Assembly: GCF_000380565.1 (NCBI RefSeq)
Contig: NZ_AQYJ01000023.1
Location: 1 to 64,000, forward strand
DNA length: 64,000 nucleotides
Direction: 5' to 3'
Source of the DNA: Microbulbifer variabilis ATCC 700307
GTDB taxonomy: Bacteria; Pseudomonadota; Gammaproteobacteria; Pseudomonadales; Cellvibrionaceae
This document shows positions 44,638 through 53,709 of the stretch, one piece after another (position 1 is the stretch's first letter; every line of letters starts with the position of its first letter). The notes under the pieces are model-generated. The model was given only the letters and a program-made list of their open reading frames with translations. It did not search any database and had not been told where the DNA came from. A program made the translations under genes and the position numbers.

Positions 44638-45575
44638 AGCTTTTGAGAACTGAATTGGATAATGCGAACCGCTGGTTGATCGTTGAAGAGGGCCCAAACC
44701 CCTCTACGGATTATTTTGTTATTCCTTATTTGCGGAAGAAAAGGGCACAAGTACAGCGGTTGTCTTTTTCGGAAGTTCTTAGTGGTGATGAGCTTGAGGG
44801 CCTGGGATTGATATTTGTACGTTATATCCCCAGATCATGGCAGTCTCTTATCCATAAAAATCTTAGTAAATTGTCAGAAATTTATTTATTTATTGATGAC
44901 GATTTATTTGATTGGTCTGCCTTTGTTGGCTTGCCCCTCCGCTATCAACTAAAGATTTTTCGTTATAGTTGGTCACGACAAGGTTGGCTGAAGTCCATAG
45001 GGGCAGGTCTGTTGGTCTCAACGCCATATTTACAGAGCAAGTATCAGGAATGGTCTCCACAGTTATTACAGGCGCAGCAGATAGATTGTAGTGGAGGTCA
45101 ACCTCTAACAGTTTTCTATCATGGTTCTGCATCGCATATTGAAGAAATTCGCTGGTTGGTCCCAATAATTCAGAAAGTATTGCAAAGAAATTCAAGTTTG
45201 AATTTCGAAGTTATCGGTGATGGGCGTGTAAATAACCTGTTTCGAGGGATGTCAAGAGTAAAAGTAATACATCCTATGAAATGGTCAACCTATCTATCCA
45301 TGTTGCAAAGGCCAGGGCGAACTATAGGTTTGGCACCGTTGCTAGACACTCCATTTAATAAAGCCCGGTCTTACACTAAGTTTTTTGATATTACACGGGC
45401 TGGTGCTGTAGGAATATATGCGAATGGGGATATTTATGGCAGGGTGATTCGTCATCAGGAAAATGGTTTGTTGGTGCCTATGGAGACTTCGGCCTGGGTA
45501 GATGGCATTTTACATTTAGCGGATGATAAACAATTACGTGAGAAGTTATTAAGTGGGGCTCGACAATGTCTGTAA
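44634..45575 (+). CDS. Glycosyltransferase family 1-like protein
   Basis: 313 residues from TTG 44634, overlapping the permease stop (TTGA). The C-terminal half looks like a GT-B donor domain: LTVFYHGSASHIEEIRWLVP, FEVIGDGRVNNLFRGM, IGLAPLLDTPFNKARSYTKF and AVGIYANGDIYGRVI, then ENGLLVPME. The N-terminus contains YLFIDDDLFDW. Short enzymes of this type occur beside kpsC in capsule loci. Its end overlaps the kpsC start by ten bases. Which sugar it adds is unknown. Confidence 0.72.
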   Translation: MKLLRTELDNANRWLIVEEGPNPSTDYFVIPYLRKKRAQVQRLSFSEVLSGDELEGLGLIFVRYIPRSWQSLIHKNLSKLSEIYLFIDDDLFDWSAFVGLPLRYQLKIFRYSWSRQGWLKSIGAGLLVSTPYLQSKYQEWSPQLLQAQQIDCSGGQPLTVFYHGSASHIEEIRWLVPIIQKVLQRNSSLNFEVIGDGRVNNLFRGMSRVKVIHPMKWSTYLSMLQRPGRTIGLAPLLDTPFNKARSYTKFFDITRAGAVGIYANGDIYGRVIRHQENGLLVPMETSAWVDGILHLADDKQLREKLLSGARQCL

Positions 45576-47617
45576 TCGGATATTGTTCGCTGGGCCTTAG
45601 CCGATTGCGCAACCTGGAGCATTTTCTAGGGGCTCCCTGTCAGTATGTGCTGTCAAAACCAGGTAAGTCTGTTACCCATATGGTTGGTTGGGGTCTTAAG
45701 GCTACTGCGGTTAAGGCGCAACGTATAGCCGTTCGCTCAAATTTACCTTATTCCTGTATTGAAGATGGATTTTTGCGATCACTGGGTCTGGGGGTTGAGG
45801 GCGCTGAACCCCACAGCTTAATTGTTGATCAGACAGGTATTTATTACGATGCCTCCCGCCCAAGTGATCTTGAGTCCTTGATCGGAGAATCTGCTTGTTC
45901 GGCAGAAGAGATAGAGCGAGCAGAAGCAGGGCTCCGGCTTTTACGAAGCTATAGACTTTGTAAATACAACTCTGCTGATGATACTCCCCTGGAATTACCG
46001 GACAGTCGCGCTTATGTGTTGGTAGTTGACCAAACCTATGGCGACAAATCTGTTAGTGGAGGATTAGCTTCAACAAAACATTTCCAGCAAATGTTGGAAA
46101 GCGCCATCTGTGAAAATCCTAGGGCTGAAATATTAGTAAAAATTCATCCAGATGTTATTGCGGGAAAGAAACGCGGATATCTGGAAGAGCTGGCGGAGGA
46201 AAAAGGCTGTAAGATACTTACCCAGGATATTTCTCCTTGGGCAATCTTTGATCGAGTTGAAAAGGTCTATGTGGTAAGTAGCCAGCTGGGCTTTGATGCA
46301 CTAATTGCTGGTAAAGAAGTGCATTGTTTTGGTATGCCTTTTTATGCTGGTTGGGGCTTGACCAAGGATCGCCAAAGCTCAGAACGCCGTGGAATCAAGC
46401 GTACTTTGGCGGAGATTTTCGACGCTGCTTACCTGCGCTATTGTCGATATATAAATCCCTACACAAGACAGAAGTGTGAATTTGAGGATACTGTTGGACT
46501 CATTGCGGAACAAAAAAGACAGTGGAACCGGTTTCGGGGACAGTGGCAGGGCATTGGGTTTTCAGCTTGGAAGCGTCGATTTATTCCTGATTTCCTTGGA
46601 AATAAGGATAGGGTGAAATTCTCTAAAAGGTATAGCGAAGCAAGAAATCTGGATATCGGTACCAATATCCTGGTTTGGGCAAGTCGAGCGTCGAGTGAAT
46701 TAAAGGAGGAATGTAAGCGCTCAAACTTAAATTTATGGAGGGTAGAGGATGGTTTCTTACGCTCTGTTGGTTTGGGAGCAGATTTAATTTCGCCAAAGTC
46801 GCTGGTTTTTGACTCTCGTGGTATCTATTTTGATGCGGAGCAACCAAGTGATCTTGAGGCGCTGTTAAATTTTGGGGTTTTTCCAGAGTCATTATTAAAT
46901 AGGGCCAGAAAGCTACAAAAATCGCTGATCAGAAAACGCTTAACTAAATACAATTTAAGTGTTTGTAAGCCAATATCCAGTTTAGGTATTTCCTCAGATA
47001 AGAAAGTGATCCTGATTCCTGGTCAAGTCGAAAGTGATGCATCCATTGCCTATGGCTCACCAAAATTAAAAAGTAATTTTTCATTGCTTGAAAGAGTAAG
47101 GCGCGATAATCCAGGGGCATATATTGTGTATAAACCCCACCCGGATGTGGTAGCCGGAGCTCGACTGGGAGCGCTGCCGGCAGGTGCTGAGTCTTTGTTT
47201 GATTTAATAGTAGAGCAGGGTGATTTTTCTTTTTTATTAGAAAATGTAGATGAAGTACATACACTCAGTTCACTGAGCGGCTTTGAGGCTCTGATGCGCG
47301 GGGTAAGGGTGGTAACCTATGGCCTGCCTTTTTATGCAGGCTGGGGTCTCACAAATGATAAACTTATAGAAAACAGGGAGATGAGTAAAAAAGACTTATT
47401 TGAACTGAAGTCTCGTAGGCAGCGCCACTTAAGTCTGGATCAACTAATTGCGGCTACTTTATTGCTTTATCCGGTATATGTGGATAGAAATACTGGGGAG
47501 TATATAGACGCAGAGACAACAGTTGAGCTGTTAGAGTCTGAACGAAATTTGAGTGCCCGAAATAATATTTTCTTTAAGTTTTTCTGTTGGTATCGGAGTA
47601 AATTTTTGCGTTATTAG
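45566..47617 (+). CDS. kpsC: Capsule beta-Kdo transferase KpsC
   Basis: 683 residues made of two homologous halves. Each holds the Capsule_synth motifs: IEDGFLRSLGLG and VEDGFLRSVGLG near 65-80 and 390-405, then LIVDQTGIYYDA and LVFDSRGIYFDA. VKIHPDVIAGKKRG and VYKPHPDVVAGARLG follow, then YVVSSQLGFDALI and HTLSSLSGFEALM, and the twin FYAGWGLT blocks. KpsC builds, with KpsS, the poly-Kdo linker on phosphatidylglycerol that anchors group 2 capsules. The two halves carry separate transferase activities in characterised relatives. Confidence 0.94.
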   Translation: MSVIGYCSLGLSRLRNLEHFLGAPCQYVLSKPGKSVTHMVGWGLKATAVKAQRIAVRSNLPYSCIEDGFLRSLGLGVEGAEPHSLIVDQTGIYYDASRPSDLESLIGESACSAEEIERAEAGLRLLRSYRLCKYNSADDTPLELPDSRAYVLVVDQTYGDKSVSGGLASTKHFQQMLESAICENPRAEILVKIHPDVIAGKKRGYLEELAEEKGCKILTQDISPWAIFDRVEKVYVVSSQLGFDALIAGKEVHCFGMPFYAGWGLTKDRQSSERRGIKRTLAEIFDAAYLRYCRYINPYTRQKCEFEDTVGLIAEQKRQWNRFRGQWQGIGFSAWKRRFIPDFLGNKDRVKFSKRYSEARNLDIGTNILVWASRASSELKEECKRSNLNLWRVEDGFLRSVGLGADLISPKSLVFDSRGIYFDAEQPSDLEALLNFGVFPESLLNRARKLQKSLIRKRLTKYNLSVCKPISSLGISSDKKVILIPGQVESDASIAYGSPKLKSNFSLLERVRRDNPGAYIVYKPHPDVVAGARLGALPAGAESLFDLIVEQGDFSFLLENVDEVHTLSSLSGFEALMRGVRVVTYGLPFYAGWGLTNDKLIENREMSKKDLFELKSRRQRHLSLDQLIAATLLLYPVYVDRNTGEYIDAETTVELLESERNLSARNNIFFKFFCWYRSKFLRY

Positions 47618-48646
47618 TTTAAGCGGTTGTTGGCTAGGCGTAGACTTCTACCTTAGAAGATATGTAATACAGGTCTTTGTGAAATATATTTTCATTTAGG
47701 TTATTTGGTTTTGTGTTTTCTTGATGTTGATCTCGCACCTTTAAATAATCGCATTATTTTCTAATTACAGTCTAATTTTGAGTGGGATTTACGGTATTTG
47801 GGTTCTTTTCAGGAATTGCTTCATCTTTTTTAAGTTAATGCCCTTTTCTCTAGTTGCGAGTCCTGTTTTGTTGTTGAAGGTAACTTTATTCTTAAGTTTT
47901 CCTGGGATTATCTGTCTCGCTTATGGTTGCTATCAATGCTGTCTTAAAGATTGAGGCGAGTCATAGAGTTTTGCTTTGCAAAAAGAGTTGATCAGTGGTT
48001 TTGTATTTAATGGTTTTTCGCTTTTCTGAGTTTTGGCAGTGATTTTATTTAAGGGGAAGATGTTTTATTCAATTCAAGCTGCAAACGATTGCAACTGCGC
48101 TGCATCTAGTCTTTGAGCTGCACTAAACTGGTCACCGATGACGTACGGCTGTGCGCAGTGATAAAAATTTGTTGGGTAAAAAACAGGGTGCGGTTATATC
48201 TGGACTGTTAGTCTACTTTGAAGGGACACATGCGCTGTATTTGTGTGTGATGGCATATTTTTTTTCTTGATATAAGATGCTTTTTCTCCGGGCACTGGCA
48301 ATTGGCGGGCGATAGATTTATTTGCGTCTATGAAAATAGGTAAAGGCCTAAATTAATCGACTCTCAATTTCCACTAATACAGACGCTGTCTTTGTAAATA
48401 GCTATTAAGAAAGGTTCAATGTATAGGCCTTGGCTTGTCACTGATCTGTAGAGAGCGGTATTGCGGAGTTAGAGGAGGCTTTAGGAGCTTGACTTTAGAT
48501 GAGATAATACCTCACTGTGGGTTGTTGACTAACTTAGGTTTTGTGGTATCGAAATGCGTAGGCAAGTTTCTGTTCTCTCCTCCTACACTTGCCTACCGAC
48601 AAGTTGTATTGCGCCAGCTTATTGATACTCAGGGGTAGATCAATTT
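47618..48646. other. 1-kb gap between kpsC and kpsS
   Basis: No gene is supported here although both flanking genes act together. The longest frame (48435-48638, 67 codons from TTG) lacks a ribosome site and known motifs. The sequence is T-rich and AT-rich compared with both neighbours. It could contain a separate promoter for kpsS or be the scar of a lost gene. Confidence 0.5.
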
Positions 48647-49891
48647 ATGTCTGTTGCAGTATTTCTACAGGGGCCTCATGGTCCATTTTTCGCCAGGGTG
48701 GCGAAAAGGCTATCCCAACATGGTGTGATCACCCATAAAATCAACTTTAACGGCGGTGATCGCTTTTTTGCGTGGGCGGATTTCCAGGAAGATTTCGCCG
48801 GTAGCGAGGATGACTGGCCATTCTTTTTTCGCCAATACCTGTTAGACAAGGAGGCTGAGGCGGTCTTTGTCTATGGCGATTGCCGACGTTACCACGCCAC
48901 GGCAAGAGAAATCTGTTCATCACTTCAAATCCCTTTTTGTGTATTCGAAGAGGGATACTTGCGCCCAGATTTCGTAACTCTGGAGTGGGGAGGAGTAAAT
49001 GCTTTCTCCCAGAGGGATTGGTCTGAGGAGATAATTAACCAGTACGAACCTAATGGACGCCAGAAAGGGCTTCCCGTAGGGCAAACGTTCTGGCATAGAG
49101 CACTTTTTGCGATCGAATATTACTTGGCAATGCGTTTTGGACAGTCAGAATTCCCTTATTACCGGCATCACCGCAGTCGTGATTGGCTGGAGGAGGGTAC
49201 TAACTGGCTTCGCAGCTTTGTTCGCAAGGGACTTTACAAGATTACGGAGCATAAGCTGACTGATCGGTTAACTTCAAATCTGAGTCAGCAGTTTTTCCTG
49301 TTTCCCCTGCAGACCCGAGATGATTTTCAGCTTAGGAGGCATTCCGACCTTCTTTCTATAGAAAACGCCATCGATGTAGTGCTGAAGTCCTTTGCCCAGA
49401 ATGCTCCAGAGGGCACAGTGGTTGTTATCAAACATCACCCTATGGATAGAGGCTTTTGCCATTACCAGAAGCTGATTGATGTGTTGGCCGAGCGGTACAG
49501 TATTGTCGGAAGGGTTATCTACTGCCACGATTTACACCTACCCACTCTGCTCGATCATGCCAGGGGGGTTGTGACAATCAATAGTACGGTGGGTATTTCA
49601 GCATTGCTGCATAAAGTTCCTACCAAGGTGCTTGGTCGTGCACTTTACGATATCCCCGGATTAACCCATCAAGGTCAGTTAGCCAGCTTCTGGTCATCAC
49701 CCGAGAAAGTAGACTTTACATATTTTCAGCGTTTCCATACCTATCTTTACGAGCAAACCCAGATTGACGGTAGCTTCTCCAAAGGCATTGATAAGACAAT
49801 AGACGGAGTGATAAAGCACTTACAATCAGTTGCCGTATTAGCAGCACAGGGACCTGTTTCCGTCGAAACCTGTAGTACAGATGCCGTATAA
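48647..49891 (+). CDS. kpsS: Capsule Kdo transferase KpsS
   Basis: This 414-residue Capsule_synth family protein has VAVFLQGPHGPFFARVAKRLSQ at its N-terminus. AVFVYGDCRRYHATAREI, FCVFEEGYLRPDFVTLE, HPMDRGFCHYQKLI and VVTINSTVGISALLHKVPTKVLG follow, which is the KpsS arrangement. It adds the first Kdo to lyso-phosphatidylglycerol, which KpsC then extends. It ends the capsule locus; downstream lie core genes. KpsF and KpsU, which make the Kdo donor, are not in the window. Confidence 0.92.
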   Translation: MSVAVFLQGPHGPFFARVAKRLSQHGVITHKINFNGGDRFFAWADFQEDFAGSEDDWPFFFRQYLLDKEAEAVFVYGDCRRYHATAREICSSLQIPFCVFEEGYLRPDFVTLEWGGVNAFSQRDWSEEIINQYEPNGRQKGLPVGQTFWHRALFAIEYYLAMRFGQSEFPYYRHHRSRDWLEEGTNWLRSFVRKGLYKITEHKLTDRLTSNLSQQFFLFPLQTRDDFQLRRHSDLLSIENAIDVVLKSFAQNAPEGTVVVIKHHPMDRGFCHYQKLIDVLAERYSIVGRVIYCHDLHLPTLLDHARGVVTINSTVGISALLHKVPTKVLGRALYDIPGLTHQGQLASFWSSPEKVDFTYFQRFHTYLYEQTQIDGSFSKGIDKTIDGVIKHLQSVAVLAAQGPVSVETCSTDAV

Positions 49892-50082
49892 AGCATGGGT
49901 GCTCCCAACTCCCTGCTCCTTCTCAGCCTAATACGGCATCTCCTAAAGGCTTTCAGTTGCACTGGTCACCCTTTGTTTAAAAAATAGGCTGATCTAAATC
50001 GACTAACCTGTTAGACTGCGCGGCCTTTTGACCCGCCGCTCCGGTCCCTCGATAGGGACTTTGGCTTCAAGTGAATTCCGAA

Positions 50083-51861
50083 ATGACCGATACCCCTAAA
50101 CCGGCCGGCTTCGACCAGCTGGGCCTGCCGCCTGAAATCCTCAATGCCATTGAAAAGCTTGGTTATGAGACTCCGTCCCCAATTCAGGCGCAGACTATCC
50201 CTTCCTTAATGGAGGGCCGCGATGTACTGGGCCAGGCACAAACTGGTACCGGCAAAACAGCTGCTTTTGCGCTGCCGCTGCTTTCCCAGTTAGATTTGAG
50301 TGACCGGCGCCCCCAGGCGCTGGTATTGGCGCCGACCCGTGAACTGGCAATCCAGGTGGCAGAAGCTTGCCAGGCCTATGCAGGCAAACTTAAAGGCTTT
50401 CATGTAGCACCGATTTACGGTGGTGCAGACTACCGTGGACAGATACAGCAGCTGAAGCGCGGAGTACAGTTAATAGTGGGAACTCCAGGTCGGGTGATGG
50501 ACCATATGCGCCGCGGTTCTCTGGACCTCTCCAACTTACGTACACTGGTACTGGATGAAGCCGATGAAATGCTGCGCATGGGCTTTATTGATGACGTGCA
50601 ATGGGTATTGGAACAAATTCCCGAAGAGCGCCAGATTGCCCTTTTCTCTGCGACCATGCCCAAAGAGATTGCCCGTATCGCCCGAGAGCACCTGCAGGAG
50701 CCGGTAGAAGTCAAAATTCGGGTTAAGACCGAGACTGCTGAGACTATTCGCCAGCGTTACTGGCCAGTGGGTGGTCTTCACAAGCTGGATGCACTGACCC
50801 GCATTCTGGAAGCTGAGCCAGTGGATGCCACAATTATTTTTGTGCGCACCAAGAACAGCACTGTGGAGCTCGCGGATAAGCTGGCGGCGCGTGGCTTCGC
50901 CAGTGCAGCATTGAATGGAGATATGGCACAGAACCTGCGTGAGGCGGTGATCGATAAGCTCAAGAATGGCAAGCTCGATATCGTAGTGGCCACTGATGTG
51001 GCGGCGCGAGGCTTGGATGTGAAGCGTATCAGCCATGTGATCAATTACGACATCCCCTACGATACCGAAGCCTATATCCACCGTATTGGCCGTACTGGTC
51101 GCGCAGGCCGTGAAGGTGATGCCATCCTGTTTGTGGCACCGCGTGAGCGTCGCATGCTGCGAATTATTGAGAAGGCCACCAAAAAGCCGATTGAAAAGCT
51201 GGAGTTGCCAAGCGCGGCGGCGGTTAACAGTGCTCGTATGCAGCGTTTCCGCGAACGTATTACCGCAACATTGGAAGGCCAAACTGATCTGGCTCCCTAC
51301 CGCCAGCTGGTAGAGGAATTCCTGGCACAAAATGAAGTGGACCCACTGGATGTAGCCGCGGCGCTGGCTGCGATGGCTCAGGGCGATCAGCCTTTGTTGA
51401 TCAAAGAGCAGGAGCCCAAGCAGCGCAGAGAACGACGCGAGCGCGATGATGACTTCGAAGGGGCGCGCGGCCGCAAGCGAGGTGGTTATGAGAAAGACCG
51501 CAAATTGCCGGCACCGGACGAAGGCCTGGAGCGCTACCGTATCGAAATCGGACGCGAACATGGTGTAAGGCCTGGCAGTATTGTTGGCGCAATTGCCAAT
51601 GAAGTGGAGCTGGATAGTTCCTACATTGGTCGTATTGAGATCTACCCGGATTTCACTACGGTGGACCTGCCTGAAGGAATGCCAAAAGAAGTCTTCCAGC
51701 ACCTGAAAAAAGTGCGTGTGTCTGGAAAGCCGATGAAGATATCACGCTTTGATGAGGCGAGCTCAAAGCCCAAGGGTAAACCGAAAGGTAAACCCAAGGG
51801 TAAGTCGAAAGATAAGCCAAAAGGAAAGCCCAAGTTCAAGCGGGAGAATAGCGGGGAGTAA
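50083..51861 (+). CDS. deaD: ATP-dependent DEAD-box RNA helicase (DeaD/CsdA type)
   Basis: About 592 residues from the ATG at 50083; GTG 50071 is the alternative. All helicase motifs are present: Q motif with FDQLGLPPEILNAI, AQTGTGKTAAFALPLL (motif I), PTRELAIQVAEA (Ia), TPGRVMDHM (Ib), DEADEML (II) and FSATMP (III). VRTKNS (IV), VATDVAARGLDV (V) and HRIGRTGRAGR (VI) complete the set. A DbpA-like RNA-binding domain (RIEIGREHGVRPGSIVGAI) follows near 485, then a basic tail of KGKPKGK repeats. It unwinds structured RNA in ribosome assembly, cold adaptation and decay. A strong terminator follows. Confidence 0.95.
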   Translation: MTDTPKPAGFDQLGLPPEILNAIEKLGYETPSPIQAQTIPSLMEGRDVLGQAQTGTGKTAAFALPLLSQLDLSDRRPQALVLAPTRELAIQVAEACQAYAGKLKGFHVAPIYGGADYRGQIQQLKRGVQLIVGTPGRVMDHMRRGSLDLSNLRTLVLDEADEMLRMGFIDDVQWVLEQIPEERQIALFSATMPKEIARIAREHLQEPVEVKIRVKTETAETIRQRYWPVGGLHKLDALTRILEAEPVDATIIFVRTKNSTVELADKLAARGFASAALNGDMAQNLREAVIDKLKNGKLDIVVATDVAARGLDVKRISHVINYDIPYDTEAYIHRIGRTGRAGREGDAILFVAPRERRMLRIIEKATKKPIEKLELPSAAAVNSARMQRFRERITATLEGQTDLAPYRQLVEEFLAQNEVDPLDVAAALAAMAQGDQPLLIKEQEPKQRRERRERDDDFEGARGRKRGGYEKDRKLPAPDEGLERYRIEIGREHGVRPGSIVGAIANEVELDSSYIGRIEIYPDFTTVDLPEGMPKEVFQHLKKVRVSGKPMKISRFDEASSKPKGKPKGKPKGKSKDKPKGKPKFKRENSGE

Positions 51862-51873
51862 TATAGCCCCTAT

Positions 51874-51902
51874 AAAAAACGGCGCCGAAGGCGCCGTTTT
51901 TT
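51874..51902. terminator. Strong bidirectional terminator
   Basis: AAAAAACGGCGCC and GGCGCCGTTTTTT are perfectly complementary around a GAA loop, with A- and T-runs on both sides. It lies between the convergent deaD and cytochrome b561 genes and can serve both. Confidence 0.93.
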
Positions 51903-51947
51903 ATTTGATAAACCATTTTAGTTTATCGCTTTTTCTACTCTCTGGTG

Positions 51948-52487
51948 CTAGCGCTGCGGCAGCATACGGGTCAGGGTGGTATCGCGCTTCACAAAGTGAT
52001 GCCACAGGGCGGCGGCAATATGCAGGCCAACCAATATCAACAGCGCCGGCCATAGAACGTCTTTGTGAAGGAAGGCGAGCTGCTTGCCCAGGTCGGGGTT
52101 TTTCTCTAGCAGGCGTGGCAATGCGAAGAGACCAAAAAATTCAGTATCCCGGCCAAACAGCTGGCGCATGGCAATTCCGGATACCGGCATTGCCAACAAG
52201 ACCAGGTAAAGGGCGCCGTGTGTCAGTTTGGAAACGGCCTTCTGCCAAGTAGTTCCCTGAATTTCCGGGCGCTTGTGACGTGCACGCCAGTAAAGGCGAA
52301 TAGCCAGCAGCATCAGTACAGCAACACCCAACGAGAAGTGCAGGCGTACAAACCAGCCGCGCATGGGGTCCTCCCGGTCGAAGAACTCGTGTAGCTCTAC
52401 AGCGCCCCATACGGCCAGCAGTAGAATCACAAATAACCAGTGCAAGCCCTTGCTGACTGAATTCCAGCCTTCGTTCGATGTTGACAT
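51948..52487 (-). CDS. Cytochrome b561
   Basis: 179 residues from the ATG at 52487, with AGGAG eight bases upstream; the longer 52532 start has no ribosome site. It has four membrane helices with the His residues that hold two b-type hemes: GLHWLFVILLL in helix 1, RLHFSLGVAV in helix 2, KLTHGALYLVLLAMPVSG in helix 3 and GLHIAAALWHHFVKRD in helix 4. These proteins pass electrons in the inner membrane, for example from superoxide or ubiquinol. It is convergent with deaD. Confidence 0.9.
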   Translation of the reverse strand: MSTSNEGWNSVSKGLHWLFVILLLAVWGAVELHEFFDREDPMRGWFVRLHFSLGVAVLMLLAIRLYWRARHKRPEIQGTTWQKAVSKLTHGALYLVLLAMPVSGIAMRQLFGRDTEFFGLFALPRLLEKNPDLGKQLAFLHKDVLWPALLILVGLHIAAALWHHFVKRDTTLTRMLPQR

Positions 52488-52560
52488 AGGTAAATCTCCT
52501 GTAAAAACAATGCCCGAGAAGAGGCTTATCAATTGTGGCGAGTGTGTGCACCCGCTCCCG

Positions 52561-53529
52561 TTATGTCTCTGTGGTTAATTCGGCCTGTCGGTTTTTATCC
52601 CCAGTGGCAGCGCGAATGCCCTTCAAGTGGGAAAAACAGGTATCCCGCGCTGTTTGAAGGAAGTCAGCCAAGTAAGCCTGCTCCAGTATTTCCTCTCGCA
52701 CCGCTGCGTAGAGGGTGCTCCAGAGGCCCTTTTCCCCCAAGCGCAATTGCGCAATAAATCCTTTTTGTAGGTATTCGTGTAGGGCCCAGTCGGGTAGGGC
52801 ACAGACACCACGGCCACTGGCCACCAGTTGCACCATCATAACCGTCAATTCTGCCGTACGCACATCTGCGGGTTCAACACCTGCCGGGTCGAGGAAATGT
52901 TGGAATATATCCAGGCGCTCCCGCTCCACGGGATAGGTGATCTGTATTTCTCCGTCCAGGTCATTGGGGGTGACCCAGCGCCGCTTGCCATTTTGTAATA
53001 AGGGGTGGTTACGGCTGAGCGCCAAGCACATCTCGAAGCTGAACAGAGGGTAGTAGTGGATACCTTTCAGCTCTGAATCAGGGTTGGAGGTGACCACGAG
53101 ATCCAGATCGCCGCGAACTAGTGCCGGTAGCGGTGCGAAGTGAAATCCACTACAGAGGTCCAGCTCTACTTCGGGCCAGTCGTCGCGGTAGGTATTTAGG
53201 GTTGGCATCAGCCACTGATAACAGCTGTGGCATTCAATGGCGATATTGAGACGGCCAGACTGGCCTGAAGCGAGCCGGGCCAGGTCGCGCTGTGCGACGG
53301 CCACCCGCGGCAGTATGTCGTCAGCGAGCTGTAACAGACGCAGTCCTGCGCTGGTAAAGCGTAGCGGGCGGGATTTGCGCACAAATAACGGCTGGTCGTG
53401 GCGCTCCTCCATTTCCCGGAATAAATGGGATAGTGCCGACTGGGTTAGATGCAGCCTCTCAGCGGCTCGGACCAGGCTGCCGGTCTCCCTTAGGGTGCAA
53501 AGGGCACGTAGTTGGCGCAGCTCAATCAT
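52561..53529 (-). CDS. metR: LysR-family regulator MetR
   Basis: This 322-residue regulator has a winged-helix start, LRALCTLRETGSLVRAAERL, at about 6-25. HLTQSALSHLFREMEER and PLFVRKSRPLRFTSAG follow, a stretch almost diagnostic of MetR. The substrate-binding half holds ECHSCYQWLMPTL, typical of MetR, which senses homocysteine. It is divergent from metE, 180 bases to the metE start, the classical arrangement. It is expected to activate metE and repress itself. Confidence 0.92.
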   Translation of the reverse strand: MIELRQLRALCTLRETGSLVRAAERLHLTQSALSHLFREMEERHDQPLFVRKSRPLRFTSAGLRLLQLADDILPRVAVAQRDLARLASGQSGRLNIAIECHSCYQWLMPTLNTYRDDWPEVELDLCSGFHFAPLPALVRGDLDLVVTSNPDSELKGIHYYPLFSFEMCLALSRNHPLLQNGKRRWVTPNDLDGEIQITYPVERERLDIFQHFLDPAGVEPADVRTAELTVMMVQLVASGRGVCALPDWALHEYLQKGFIAQLRLGEKGLWSTLYAAVREEILEQAYLADFLQTARDTCFSHLKGIRAATGDKNRQAELTTET

Positions 53530-53531
53530 CT

Positions 53532-53575
53532 TTAAATTTATTCATGTTAACCGCAAAAAATATGAAATTGATTGA
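53532..53575. promoter_or_regulatory. Possible MetR boxes in the metR-metE gap
   Basis: TTAAATTTATTCA (53532-53544) and TGAAATTGATTGA (53563-53575) each differ by one base from the TGAA-N5-TTCA MetR consensus as I remember it. They lie directly upstream of metR and 135 bases before the metE start, where binding is expected. Confidence 0.4.
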
Positions 53576-53709
53576 ATAACACTGTGCCGACACAATCAAG
53601 TCTGAATTATCGCGGAGTGTGTGACGGGATCTGGAACCGGCGATTTACCGCGAACAACCGTATACACGGAGCGATGCTCCCTCACAGGAATGGACTTGGT
53701 AACAGAGAC

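Noticed and set aside
48435..48638. 67-codon ORF before kpsS
   Set aside because: It has a TTG start, no ribosome site and no recognisable motif in a non-coding-like stretch.
50536..51702. Minus-strand 388-codon ORF
   Set aside because: It lies fully antisense to deaD, whose helicase motifs are complete; long antisense frames are common in GC-rich coding DNA.
53572..53709. N-terminal extension of MetE
   Set aside because: MetE family conservation begins at the ATG at 53710; the upstream codons show no family match and cover the promoter region.
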